64,000 bases of DNA. Origin: UBA10908 sp964608965. GTDB taxonomy: Bacteria > Bacillota > Clostridia > Peptostreptococcales > Anaerovoracaceae. This document shows, in pieces, positions 9,244-16,359 of the stretch. Each line of letters starts with the position of its first letter. Positions within the stretch are counted from its first letter, which is position 1. The notes under the pieces were generated by a model. That model was not told the origin of the DNA. It was given only the letters and a program-made list of their open reading frames with translations, and ran no database searches. The stretch is taken from positions 3,521-67,520 of the forward strand of contig CAZSPZ010000008.1 in NCBI GenBank assembly GCA_964608965.1. Reading direction: 5' to 3'. Both the position numbers and the translations under genes were made by a program.

Positions 9244-9975
9244 CTATTTTTTAACTTTTTTATCGAGAAGGCCTCGTTTTTTTACCCAGCCGGGAATGTT
9301 TTCCTGACGGGCGCGCGCCACAGCCAGGGCTCCGGCAGGCACGTCTTTCGTAAGAGTCGCTCCCGCTGCCACATAAGCTTTTTCTCCCACGACGATAGGA
9401 GATATCAAATTGGTATTGCAGCCGATAAACGCTTCGTCTTTTACCGTGGATCGATGTTTTTGCGATCCGTCGTAATTGACAAACACGACGCCGCAGCCAA
9501 GGTTGATTCGTTCGCCCAAATCCGCGTCACCCACATAAGTCAGATGCGGCACTTTTGTTCCGTCGCCGATGGTGGAATTTTTGATTTCCACGAAATCACC
9601 GATCTTAACATTTTCCCCGATATGGCTACCCGGACGTATATAAGCAAAAGGACCGACTTTTGTCCCGTCTCCCACTGAACTTTCTACAATTTCCGAAGTT
9701 TGAATTTCCACACCGTTTCCGATCGTGCTGTCGACAATTCTGGTATTATGCCCAAGAATGCAACCGCTGCCAACTACAGTGCTTCCAATTAAAATAACAC
9801 CCGGATAGACGGTCGTTCCCTGTCCGATGATGACAGCTTCGTCTATGTAGGTGTTTTCCGGATCTATGAATTCCACGCCATTTTGCGCATGCTTAAGCAA
9901 AATTGAAAAGCGCCTCTGACGCTTTGCTTCCCAATTTGCCTTGATGTCCTGGCTGCTGATTATTTCGGGCTTCAT
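9244..9975 (-). CDS. GlmU-like acetyltransferase lacking the uridyltransferase domain
   Basis: The 243-residue protein aligns only to the C-terminal half of GlmU. After a short helix (residues 8-30) come NGVEFIDPENTYIDEAVIIG and repeated left-handed beta-helix hexapeptides, then HLTYVGDADLGERINLG and FVNYDGSQKHRSTV, the acetyl-CoA and glucosamine-1-phosphate site of GlmU. Normal GlmU is about 455 residues; the N-terminal pyrophosphorylase is absent and the 118 bp up to spoVG cannot hold it. It probably acetylates GlcN-1-P. Position between spoVG and prs matches gcaD/glmU. Confidence 0.85.
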   Translation of the reverse strand: MKPEIISSQDIKANWEAKRQRRFSILLKHAQNGVEFIDPENTYIDEAVIIGQGTTVYPGVILIGSTVVGSGCILGHNTRIVDSTIGNGVEIQTSEIVESSVGDGTKVGPFAYIRPGSHIGENVKIGDFVEIKNSTIGDGTKVPHLTYVGDADLGERINLGCGVVFVNYDGSQKHRSTVKDEAFIGCNTNLISPIVVGEKAYVAAGATLTKDVPAGALAVARARQENIPGWVKKRGLLDKKVKK

Positions 9976-10009
9976 TTCTGCTCATCCTCCGTATCCGATA
10001 TATAAATTG

Positions 10010-10037
10010 AGTATATCATTCTTTCAGCCATTCGCAA
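10010..10037 (-). promoter_or_regulatory. Candidate promoter for the glmU-like/prs/pth/mfd operon
   Basis: TTGCGA (10032-10037) and TATACT (10010-10015) on the minus strand are 16 bp apart, immediately downstream of the spoVG terminator. It would start transcription near 10003, with GGAGG following before the ATG at 9975. Confidence 0.55.
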
Positions 10038-10076
10038 AGAAAAAACGACATCTCTCATTAAATGAGTTGCCGTTTT
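10036..10076 (-). terminator. Intrinsic terminator after spoVG
   Basis: The minus strand has AAAACGGCA pairing with TGTCGTTTT (one G-U), an internal loop, then CTCAT/ATGAG, and a TTTTTT run. It separates spoVG from the downstream glmU-like operon. Confidence 0.75.
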
Positions 10077-10092
10077 GTTCCTGTGACCTGAA

Positions 10093-10377
10093 TTATTCCG
10101 ATCGATGATCCGCGACGATGACATTCTCTTCGATATCTCTGTACTTTTCGAAGATAGCGTCAGAAATCTTCTTGCGTGTTTCCGGAAGCAACGGATGTGC
10201 AACATCCTTAAATGTGTCTCCGACCCTCTTGCTAGGCATCGCAACGAAGAAGCCCTTTTCGCCTTCGACGATTTTTATGTCGTGAACAACAAATTCATCG
10301 TCGAAAGTGATGGATGCAACAGCTTTCATTTTGCCGCCGTTATCCATCGTGCGTATTCGTACATCGGTAATATTCAT
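10093..10377 (-). CDS. spoVG: SpoVG-family RNA-binding regulator
   Basis: SpoVG is a small regulator (94 residues here) that binds RNA and DNA and affects septation and sporulation in Firmicutes. It opens MNITDVRIRTMDNGGKMKAV and shows the hallmark IVEGEKGFFVAMPSKR near 38-53, followed by DVAHPLLPETRKKI. It has its own sigma-A promoter upstream and a terminator downstream, so it is a monocistronic unit between purR and the glmU-like gene, as in Bacillus apart from the missing yabJ. Confidence 0.95.
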   Translation of the reverse strand: MNITDVRIRTMDNGGKMKAVASITFDDEFVVHDIKIVEGEKGFFVAMPSKRVGDTFKDVAHPLLPETRKKISDAIFEKYRDIEENVIVADHRSE

Positions 10378-10445
10378 TTACACGCACCACCTCTCTGCCA
10401 TATTTTTTTGTCAACAACACGGATGGCGGTTCCCAGTGCAGTTCT

Positions 10446-10474
10446 ATTATATTAGCATTTTACTGATTATTCAA
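10446..10474 (-). promoter_or_regulatory. Sigma-A promoter of spoVG
   Basis: TTGAAT (10469-10474) and TATAAT (10446-10451) are separated by 17 bp on the minus strand, just after the purR stop. The predicted start near 10439 leaves a leader of about 60 bases before the spoVG ATG at 10377. Confidence 0.75.
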
Positions 10475-10480
10475 GAAAAG

Positions 10481-11314
10481 TTACTTCGTTTCCTGTTTCC
10501 ACAACGCTTCAATTTCAGGATTGATTTTTACATCGTTCACACATTCTTTTTTCTCGTCGATATCCAGCAGAAGCAGCGGGAAATATTCGCCTATTTTCTT
10601 TCTCTGGTTTGTGTCGGCCACAACGACTACGCCGATTCCTACCGTAGATGCGTCAAATTCCGCCAGCATATCCTCTATTCCCTTTATGCTGCCGCCGCCT
10701 CTCATAAAATCATCGATCACAAGCGCTCTTGCGCCCGGTTTAATAGCCCTTTTAGCCAAAGACATTTTTTGAATGCGGTCTGTGGAACCTGAAAAATAGT
10801 TAATGCTCAGCGTCGAGCCTTCGGAAATCTTGCTCTCTCTTCGCAAAACAACAAGAGGAATCCCGAGCAATTCTGCTGTAAACGCAGCAACTGCAATTCC
10901 TTTTGTCTCTATGGTCACCACGCAGGTGGCTTCTTTATCCGCAAACTGCCTGGCAAAAATCTTTGCAACGCCCCTGACTACAGAGGGATTGAACATAATG
11001 TCTGACGTGTATAAAAACCCGCCGCCAAGAAGCCTGTCGGGTTCAAGAAATAAGGTTCGTATCTCCTGAAGCGTTTCCTTTGCCAAATCGTAAGAAATGT
11101 GCGGAACATAACGTACGCCGCCTTTTGCTCCCGCAGTGGTTTGAACAACACCAAATCCATTTTCCGCCGCCGCTTCCCTGACTGTTTTTATATCTTCGCT
11201 TATGCTGGATTTCGCACAGTCTAAAAGTTGTGAAAAATAGCCTAAGGAAAAATCTTTGTTCGGATTTTCTGCAAGAATTTCCATGATTCTGCAGGTACGC
11301 TCTGTTCTTTTCAT
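10481..11314 (-). CDS. purR: Pur operon repressor PurR
   Basis: PurR of Firmicutes represses purine genes and is relieved by PRPP. The 277-residue protein has an N-terminal winged helix (residues 1-70, MKRTERTCRIMEILAENPNKDFSLGYF) and a phosphoribosyltransferase-like domain with the PRPP motif ALVIDDFMRGGGS near 210. It starts inside the murC stop (ATGA, 4-bp overlap), so it is translated from the thrC-murC-purR message. Target PurBoxes are not visible in this window. Confidence 0.94.
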   Translation of the reverse strand: MKRTERTCRIMEILAENPNKDFSLGYFSQLLDCAKSSISEDIKTVREAAAENGFGVVQTTAGAKGGVRYVPHISYDLAKETLQEIRTLFLEPDRLLGGGFLYTSDIMFNPSVVRGVAKIFARQFADKEATCVVTIETKGIAVAAFTAELLGIPLVVLRRESKISEGSTLSINYFSGSTDRIQKMSLAKRAIKPGARALVIDDFMRGGGSIKGIEDMLAEFDASTVGIGVVVVADTNQRKKIGEYFPLLLLDIDEKKECVNDVKINPEIEALWKQETK

Positions 11315-12696
11315 TTTTCTCCAAGTTCCAGCATGATTTCGCCCACTCTATAGATATCTCCCGCGCCCATTGTAATGACCATATCGCCCTCTGCGGCATT
11401 TTCCATCGTAAATTTCGCCATTTCGGAGAAATCCGGAATAAAGTATACATTCTTTCCCGGGTGTTTTTTCTTGATTTCCTCTGCCAATGATTCCGAACTG
11501 ATTTTATATATATTTTTTTCTCTGGCCGCATAGATTTCAGCCAAAATAACTGTATCTGCCTGCGAGAGAGCCTCGGCAAATTCGTCAAAAAGAGCTCTTG
11601 TGCGCGTGTACGTATGCGGCTGAAACAGACACCAAAGCTTTTTATGGGGAACATTTCCGGCTGCAGCCAGCGTCGCCCTGATTTCAGTTGGATGATGCGC
11701 GTAATCGTCGACAATGGTGAGTCCGCCTTTTGTTGTGCCCATCACATCAAAGCGCCGCTGCGTTCCGGTGAACGCCTCTAAAGTTTCTTTTATTATTGCA
11801 GGCTCTACACCCAACTTGCTGCAGGTGGCGACAGCGGCCAGGCTGTTTGCCACGTTATGTTCGCCGGGCACTGCCAACTGAAGAGAGTCAAGGAATTCGC
11901 CCTTGTGATAAAGGTCGTATGCCGGACAGCCGAACGCATTGAAACGTATATTTTTAGCGTAGTAATCGCTCGTTTCGTTAAAGCCGAATGTCAACACTGT
12001 ACAAGATAATTTATCCACTACCGCCTTAACAAAAGGATTGGCGTCGTAAGCAACGACAAAGCCCTCTTTGGGAACCAGGTTGGCAAAGATATTAAAGGAA
12101 CTTGCGATATGATCGATATCCTTGAAATAATCCAAATGATCCGAATCGATATTCAAAATCACTTCGACTCTCGGACGCAAGCTTAAAAAGCTATCCATGT
12201 ATTCGCAGGCCTCTGTGACAAAGTATTCGCTGTTTCCTACTTTCACGTTGCCTTTCAATTCGCTCAGGATGCCTCCGACAAGGATGGTAGGCGACAGCAG
12301 AGCTTTTTCCAAAATCAAGGATATCATGGAAGTCGTCGTCGTTTTCCCGTGCGTACCGGATACCGCCACTGAGATTTGGTAATCTGCCATGATGGCTCCG
12401 AGCGCTTCCGCTCTTGTGATCATGGGAATTTTTAACTTGATGGCTCGATCCAGTTCCGGATTTTCCATGGAGACGGCGGCGGAGTACACAAGAAGATCGG
12501 TGTCGCCTAAATTCTCTGCGCTGTGTTCCAGAAAGATTGTTGCGCCCAAATCTTTAAGGTGCTGGGTGACAGGGCTTTCTTTTACATCAGATCCGGAGAC
12601 TTTGCAGCCTCTGCTGAGCAGGATTTCTGCGATGGCAGAAAGACCGATGCCGCCGATACCTACACAATGGATATGCTTATAATCTCTTAAATTCAT
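11311..12696 (-). CDS. murC: UDP-N-acetylmuramate--L-alanine ligase
   Basis: MurC adds L-alanine to UDP-MurNAc, the first amino acid of the peptidoglycan stem. The 461-residue product has the N-terminal GIGGIGLSAIAEILL Rossmann motif near residue 13-27, ATP-binding SGTHGKTTTTSM near 112, and FQPHTYTRT and DDYAHHPTEI typical of MurC. Its start overlaps the thrC stop by 4 bp and its stop overlaps the purR start by 4 bp. Confidence 0.97.
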   Translation of the reverse strand: MNLRDYKHIHCVGIGGIGLSAIAEILLSRGCKVSGSDVKESPVTQHLKDLGATIFLEHSAENLGDTDLLVYSAAVSMENPELDRAIKLKIPMITRAEALGAIMADYQISVAVSGTHGKTTTTSMISLILEKALLSPTILVGGILSELKGNVKVGNSEYFVTEACEYMDSFLSLRPRVEVILNIDSDHLDYFKDIDHIASSFNIFANLVPKEGFVVAYDANPFVKAVVDKLSCTVLTFGFNETSDYYAKNIRFNAFGCPAYDLYHKGEFLDSLQLAVPGEHNVANSLAAVATCSKLGVEPAIIKETLEAFTGTQRRFDVMGTTKGGLTIVDDYAHHPTEIRATLAAAGNVPHKKLWCLFQPHTYTRTRALFDEFAEALSQADTVILAEIYAAREKNIYKISSESLAEEIKKKHPGKNVYFIPDFSEMAKFTMENAAEGDMVITMGAGDIYRVGEIMLELGEK

Positions 12697-14180
12697 TTTA
12701 TCTTCCTTTTCAATGTGCTGCGGACGACATCAGCCATCTCGCTTCTGCTTACTATAAGCTTGTGTCTTATTGCGCGATCTTTTAATCCCAGAAGCCCGGC
12801 AGGAACCGGCACTCCGGTGGCTTTGGACAGTCTTTCTATGGCGGCAAAATCATCCGCATCTTTGGGAAGTCCCAGTGCATGGTTTACGCTGGCCGCGAAT
12901 TTATAGGCGCTGGCCGTCGCAGCAATGATGGCAGGCGTCTTATCTTCTGTTTCTGCCTGATAATCCAGATAAACCTTAAATCCGGTCGCAGTATGCGTAT
13001 CCATCAAATAGTTTTCATCTCTGTATACTCGGCCGATCACTTCTTCGATCTCTTCTTCGGTGGCAAAGCCGCCTGTAAAATCTTTCAGACCTTCCTTTAT
13101 TATGGCGTTGACTTCGTATTGCTTCTGCTCGTCCAGATTTTTCATCAGGGACGCAATGAATGCGCCGTCTTCGGCTGACAGATGATAAAGGAGACGTTCT
13201 AAATTGCTGGAGATGATGATGTCCATGGACGGCGCATTCGTACAAAACAGTTCTCTCTTTGCATCGTAAATTCCGGTGCGGAAAAAGTCAGCAAGAACAT
13301 TGTTTCTGTTGGATGCACAGATAAACTTTTTAACGGGCATCCCCATTTTCATCGCATAATAAGCGGACAGCAGGTTTCCGAAGTTACCCGAGGGCACAAC
13401 GATGTTTACCGGATTGCCGGCTTTAACGGCTCCGTTTGAAACGAGTTGTGCGTAAGCCCATACATAATAGACAACCTGGGGCAAAAGCCTGCCGATATTA
13501 ATGGAGTTTGCGGCAGTCAGTTTATAGCCTTCCGTCAATGCCTCCGCAGCGAAAGCGTCGTCGTTGAGAATATTTTTTACGCCGGTCTGGGCATCGTCGA
13601 AGTTTCCTATAATACCTACAACATCCGTGTTTTCACCGTCGGCGGTCTTCATTTGCTGCTTCTGCACCGCGCTCACGCCCTCTTCGGGGAAAAAGACGAT
13701 GATTTCCGTTCCGGCGACATCTTCGAAACCTTTCAAGGCTGCGATGCCGGTATCCCCGGAGGTGGCGGTAAGAATCGCAATTTTCTTATCTTCTTTTTCC
13801 TTTTGAATGGATGTGGTCAGAAGATACGGGAGCAAAGAAAGCGCCATGTCTTTAAATGCTGCGGTTCTCCCATGAAAAAGCTCCAGAAAATACGCTCCTG
13901 CAGCTTGGGTAAGCGGCGCTATTTCGGGTGCTTCGAATTTATCGATATATGCGCCGTCGATACAGCGAGTCAAATCGGCGTCGTCAAACTCCGGAAGGTA
14001 AGGCTTCAGGACGAGTTTTGCGACGCTGCGGTAATCCATTTTAGAAAGGGTTTCCCAGTCGACAGAAAGTATAGGGAAACTTTCGGGAACAAAAAGTCCC
14101 TTATCTTCTGCAATTCCTTTGATAATTGCCTGTGCAGCGGTTTTTCCTCTGGAGCCGCCACGCGTACTGTTATATTTCAT
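12693..14180 (-). CDS. thrC: Threonine synthase
   Basis: This PLP enzyme converts O-phosphohomoserine to threonine. The 495-residue protein belongs to the longer ThrC class: N-terminal MKYNSTRGG, LFHGRTAAFKDMAL near 103-116 with the PLP lysine, and TATSGDTGIAALKGFE near 140. It sits between gltX (70 bp upstream) and murC (4-bp overlap). No threonine-related leader or attenuator is visible in the short gap before it. Confidence 0.96.
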   Translation of the reverse strand: MKYNSTRGGSRGKTAAQAIIKGIAEDKGLFVPESFPILSVDWETLSKMDYRSVAKLVLKPYLPEFDDADLTRCIDGAYIDKFEAPEIAPLTQAAGAYFLELFHGRTAAFKDMALSLLPYLLTTSIQKEKEDKKIAILTATSGDTGIAALKGFEDVAGTEIIVFFPEEGVSAVQKQQMKTADGENTDVVGIIGNFDDAQTGVKNILNDDAFAAEALTEGYKLTAANSINIGRLLPQVVYYVWAYAQLVSNGAVKAGNPVNIVVPSGNFGNLLSAYYAMKMGMPVKKFICASNRNNVLADFFRTGIYDAKRELFCTNAPSMDIIISSNLERLLYHLSAEDGAFIASLMKNLDEQKQYEVNAIIKEGLKDFTGGFATEEEIEEVIGRVYRDENYLMDTHTATGFKVYLDYQAETEDKTPAIIAATASAYKFAASVNHALGLPKDADDFAAIERLSKATGVPVPAGLLGLKDRAIRHKLIVSRSEMADVVRSTLKRKIK

Positions 14181-14249
14181 GCTTGCTTTTATCCTTTCGG
14201 TTTCTTCGCAATCCTTGTAAATTCAACGGGTAAAGTCTGAAACAATCCG

Positions 14250-15905
14250 TCAATCCAACAGGTCGAAGGCTTCTGCGATTCTTTTCTTTACAGATTCGGG
14301 TCCCATAATCTGCTGAATGGTCCATAAGTCGGGAGAGTTTGAACGGCCGGTGATCGCAATGCGAATCACGTTGCTTACGTGTCCGATATGTCCCTTATAT
14401 TCTTCGGGATTCTTCTTATAATCTTTCGGCTTTAAAGCATAGCCCATCGTTTCGGCTATGGTACGGACTTTTTCAAACCATTCCTGGTTCGTATCGTTTT
14501 CGTTATATCCCGCCAGGTAGCTGCGAAATATTTCTTTCACATCCTTCGGCGAACATTCTTTGGGATAATCATCCTCGATCATAAAATGATCGTCGAAGAA
14601 ATAGCTGACAAATTTGAAAATCTGTCTTGCGCTTATCAAGTCTTTACGAGGCTTTTCTCCGCCTCTGTCAATATCAAAAACCTTAAGGAGCATCTCGTGC
14701 GTATCCGCCATCAGGCTGCCTAAAGCCGGCTGGTATTCGTTGGCCCATCCGAGCATGAACGCTAAAATTTCCGAAGCGGTCTTTTTTGCCAAGACATCTT
14801 TTGAAACGTCGTTTAACTTGTTCAGATCGAACAACGTGCCGGAATTACTCATCTTATCTGTCGAAAATTCAAATTCATTGAAAGAAGCGTCGGGATTTGC
14901 AATTCTCCACTCTTCGTAATCCGAATTCAAAATCGTCATCAAATACTCGCGCACCGCTTCCGGGAAGTATCCTTCTTTTTTATAATATTCTAAAGACAGT
15001 TCCGGATCTTTTCTCTTGGAAAGCTTTCTCTTCTGTCCTGTCTCTTCGTCGATTTTCATGAGCACGGTATTGTGACAGAATGTCGGATAGTCCCAGCCCA
15101 ATGCGTCAAAAAGCTGCACATGGATCGGCAGCGACGGCAGCCATTCCTCGCCGCGGACGACGTGTGTCGTGCGCATTAAATGATCGTCGACCACATGGGC
15201 AAAATGATAGGTTGGCAGACCGGATTTTTTAAGGATGACCACATCCTGCACATTTTCCGGCATGGAAACTTCGCCGCGGATTCCGTCAACAATCGAAAAA
15301 TACTTTTCGGGATTCCCGCCGGAGCGAAAGCGAACGACAAACTCTTCGCCGTTTCCAAGGCGTTCCACGACTTCTTCGAAACTGAGATTTCTGTGCCGGG
15401 CATAGTCGCCGTAAATTCCGGGATTCAACTTTTCAGCTTCCTGATCTTCGCGTATTTTTGCCACCTCTTCTTCGCTCATAAAGCAGGGATATGCCTTGCC
15501 TTGTGCTATGAGATGCTTTACGAAACATTGGTAAATATCGGCTCGATTGCTTTGATAATACGGCCCGTACTTGCCTGTTTCGCCGGTAAAAGTGGCGCCT
15601 TCGTCGAAACTGATCCCAAAATAATTGAGCGACTCCAAAAGCACGGGAACGGCGCCTTCCACTTCTCTTTTTTCGTCGGTGTCTTCCACGCGTAGGAAAC
15701 AGATGCCTCCGCTCTGATGCGCCAGTCTTTCGTCCGTCAACGCGCCATAGAGATTTCCAAGGTGAATAAAACCTGTGGGGCTGGGGCCAAGGCGCGTTAC
15801 TTTAGCGCCGGCAGGCAAGTCTCTTTTGGGGTATATCTCTTCGTATTCCCCGGGAGTTTTCTTGATATTCGGGAACAGAAGGTTTGCTAATTTATTGTAA
15901 TCCAT
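14250..15905 (-). CDS. gltX: Glutamyl-tRNA synthetase
   Basis: This class I aminoacyl-tRNA synthetase charges tRNA-Glu. The 551-residue protein has the HIGH-type motif PSPTGFIHLGNLYGAL near residues 41-56 and the KMSKS-type motif KLSKRKDPELS near 305. An N-terminal extension of about 35 residues precedes the catalytic core, and the C-terminal anticodon-binding domain is recognisable but divergent. AGAGG precedes the ATG by eight bases. It is transcribed away from a tRNA-Glu gene 128 bp upstream. Confidence 0.95.
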   Translation of the reverse strand: MDYNKLANLLFPNIKKTPGEYEEIYPKRDLPAGAKVTRLGPSPTGFIHLGNLYGALTDERLAHQSGGICFLRVEDTDEKREVEGAVPVLLESLNYFGISFDEGATFTGETGKYGPYYQSNRADIYQCFVKHLIAQGKAYPCFMSEEEVAKIREDQEAEKLNPGIYGDYARHRNLSFEEVVERLGNGEEFVVRFRSGGNPEKYFSIVDGIRGEVSMPENVQDVVILKKSGLPTYHFAHVVDDHLMRTTHVVRGEEWLPSLPIHVQLFDALGWDYPTFCHNTVLMKIDEETGQKRKLSKRKDPELSLEYYKKEGYFPEAVREYLMTILNSDYEEWRIANPDASFNEFEFSTDKMSNSGTLFDLNKLNDVSKDVLAKKTASEILAFMLGWANEYQPALGSLMADTHEMLLKVFDIDRGGEKPRKDLISARQIFKFVSYFFDDHFMIEDDYPKECSPKDVKEIFRSYLAGYNENDTNQEWFEKVRTIAETMGYALKPKDYKKNPEEYKGHIGHVSNVIRIAITGRSNSPDLWTIQQIMGPESVKKRIAEAFDLLD

Positions 15906-15979
15906 GGTATCGACCTCTTTCTTATTTGTATCCTGTACATTCTATCAAAAATAATACGGCTTGTAACTGAAAATAACAA

Positions 15980-16008
15980 TGGACAAGAACAATTTTTCTT
16001 TATATAAT
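15980..16008 (+). promoter_or_regulatory. Sigma-A promoter of tRNA-Glu
   Basis: TGGACA (15980-15985) and TATAAT (16003-16008) are exactly 17 bp apart. Transcription would start near 16015, about 20 bases before the mature tRNA 5' end. Confidence 0.8.
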
Positions 16009-16033
16009 GTAAAATGTTCAAAAAAAGAAGTAT

Positions 16034-16108
16034 GTCTCCTTGGTCAAGTGGTCAAGACGTCGCCCTCTCACGGCGGAGTCAGGGGTTCGACTCCCCTAGG
16101 AGATACCA
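16034..16108 (+). tRNA. tRNA-Glu (anticodon CUC)
   Basis: The 75-nt sequence folds as a cloverleaf with the CCA end encoded. The acceptor stem GTCTCCT/AGGAGAT has a G-U first pair, the anticodon stem TCGCC/GGCGG carries the loop CTCTCAC (anticodon CTC), and the T-arm is AGGGG-TTCGACT-CCCCT. A CUC anticodon reads GAG. A perfect copy of the 3' end lies 191 bp further on. Confidence 0.92.
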
Positions 16109-16112
16109 AGAG

Positions 16113-16140
16113 AAACAGGAGCGCAATAGCGCTCCTGTTT
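16113..16140 (+). terminator. Hairpin directly after tRNA-Glu
   Basis: A perfect 12-bp stem AAACAGGAGCGC/GCGCTCCTGTTT with loop AATA begins five bases after the CCA. The U-run lies mostly in the stem (TGTTTCGTT). It probably terminates the tRNA transcript, perhaps incompletely. Confidence 0.7.
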
Positions 16141-16150
16141 CGTTGTATAG

Positions 16151-16293
16151 CTCTTAGGGGAGTCGGACCCGAAAGGGGCACGGCCGTCGCGAAGCGCTCC
16201 GGTGGATCGCTGAGCAGGCCGTGGTCGGAGCCGACCGAACGGGGAGGCGAACGACGGCGGATTTGCGTGCAAAGACGCAAACTCCCCTAGGAG
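16151..16293. other. G+C-rich foldable element downstream of tRNA-Glu
   Basis: A 143-bp segment is closed by a 13-bp terminal helix (16151-16163 with 16281-16293, one G-U). Inside are several nested stems: CCCGAAAGGG at 16168-16177, CACGGCC/GGCCGTG (16179-16185, 16217-16223), AGCG/CGCT, GGTCG-GAGC-CGACC (16223-16236) and TTTGCGT/ACGCAAA (16262-16281). By hand count 77 of 104 bases at 16157-16260 are G or C, far above the surroundings. Reading frames across it look like spurious translations. I do not recognise a named family. Confidence 0.75.
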
Positions 16294-16302
16294 ATACCAA
16301 GA

Positions 16303-16335
16303 GAAAAAGAAGCACGCAAGTGCTTCTTTTTCGTT
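16303..16335. terminator. Bidirectional terminator between the tRNA region and hydA
   Basis: A 13-bp perfect stem GAAAAAGAAGCAC/GTGCTTCTTTTTC with loop GCAA has an A-run on the left and a T-run on the right. It can stop both plus-strand tRNA transcripts and minus-strand hydA transcripts. Confidence 0.75.
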
Positions 16336-16359
16336 AATAAGCGACAGTATTGCCGAAGA

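Larger units (their letters stand above)
16090..16306. repeat. Duplicated tRNA-Glu 3' end flanking an insert
   Basis: A 26-bp sequence covering the tRNA T-arm 3' strand, acceptor strand, CCA and the first bases after it (16090-16115) is repeated perfectly at 16281-16306. Each copy runs straight into a different stem-loop followed by TTCGTT or a close variant, so terminator position is duplicated although the stem sequence is not. The second copy has no 5' tRNA half, so it is not a functional gene. Confidence 0.9.

Noticed and set aside
13446..14240. A 264-codon plus-strand frame opposite thrC
   Set aside because: It is a shadow of a well-conserved threonine synthase gene, with Cys/Phe-rich sequence lacking any domain.
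15979..16290. A 103-codon plus-strand reading frame spanning tRNA-Glu and the G+C-rich element, and a 70-codon minus-strand frame over the same DNA
   Set aside because: They run through the tRNA and the structured repeat, have no ribosome site and show only low-complexity Arg/Ser/Pro-rich translation.
16281..16306. A second tRNA-Glu gene at the repeated 3' end
   Set aside because: Only the acceptor/T-arm 3' strand is present; there is no anticodon arm or 5' acceptor strand.
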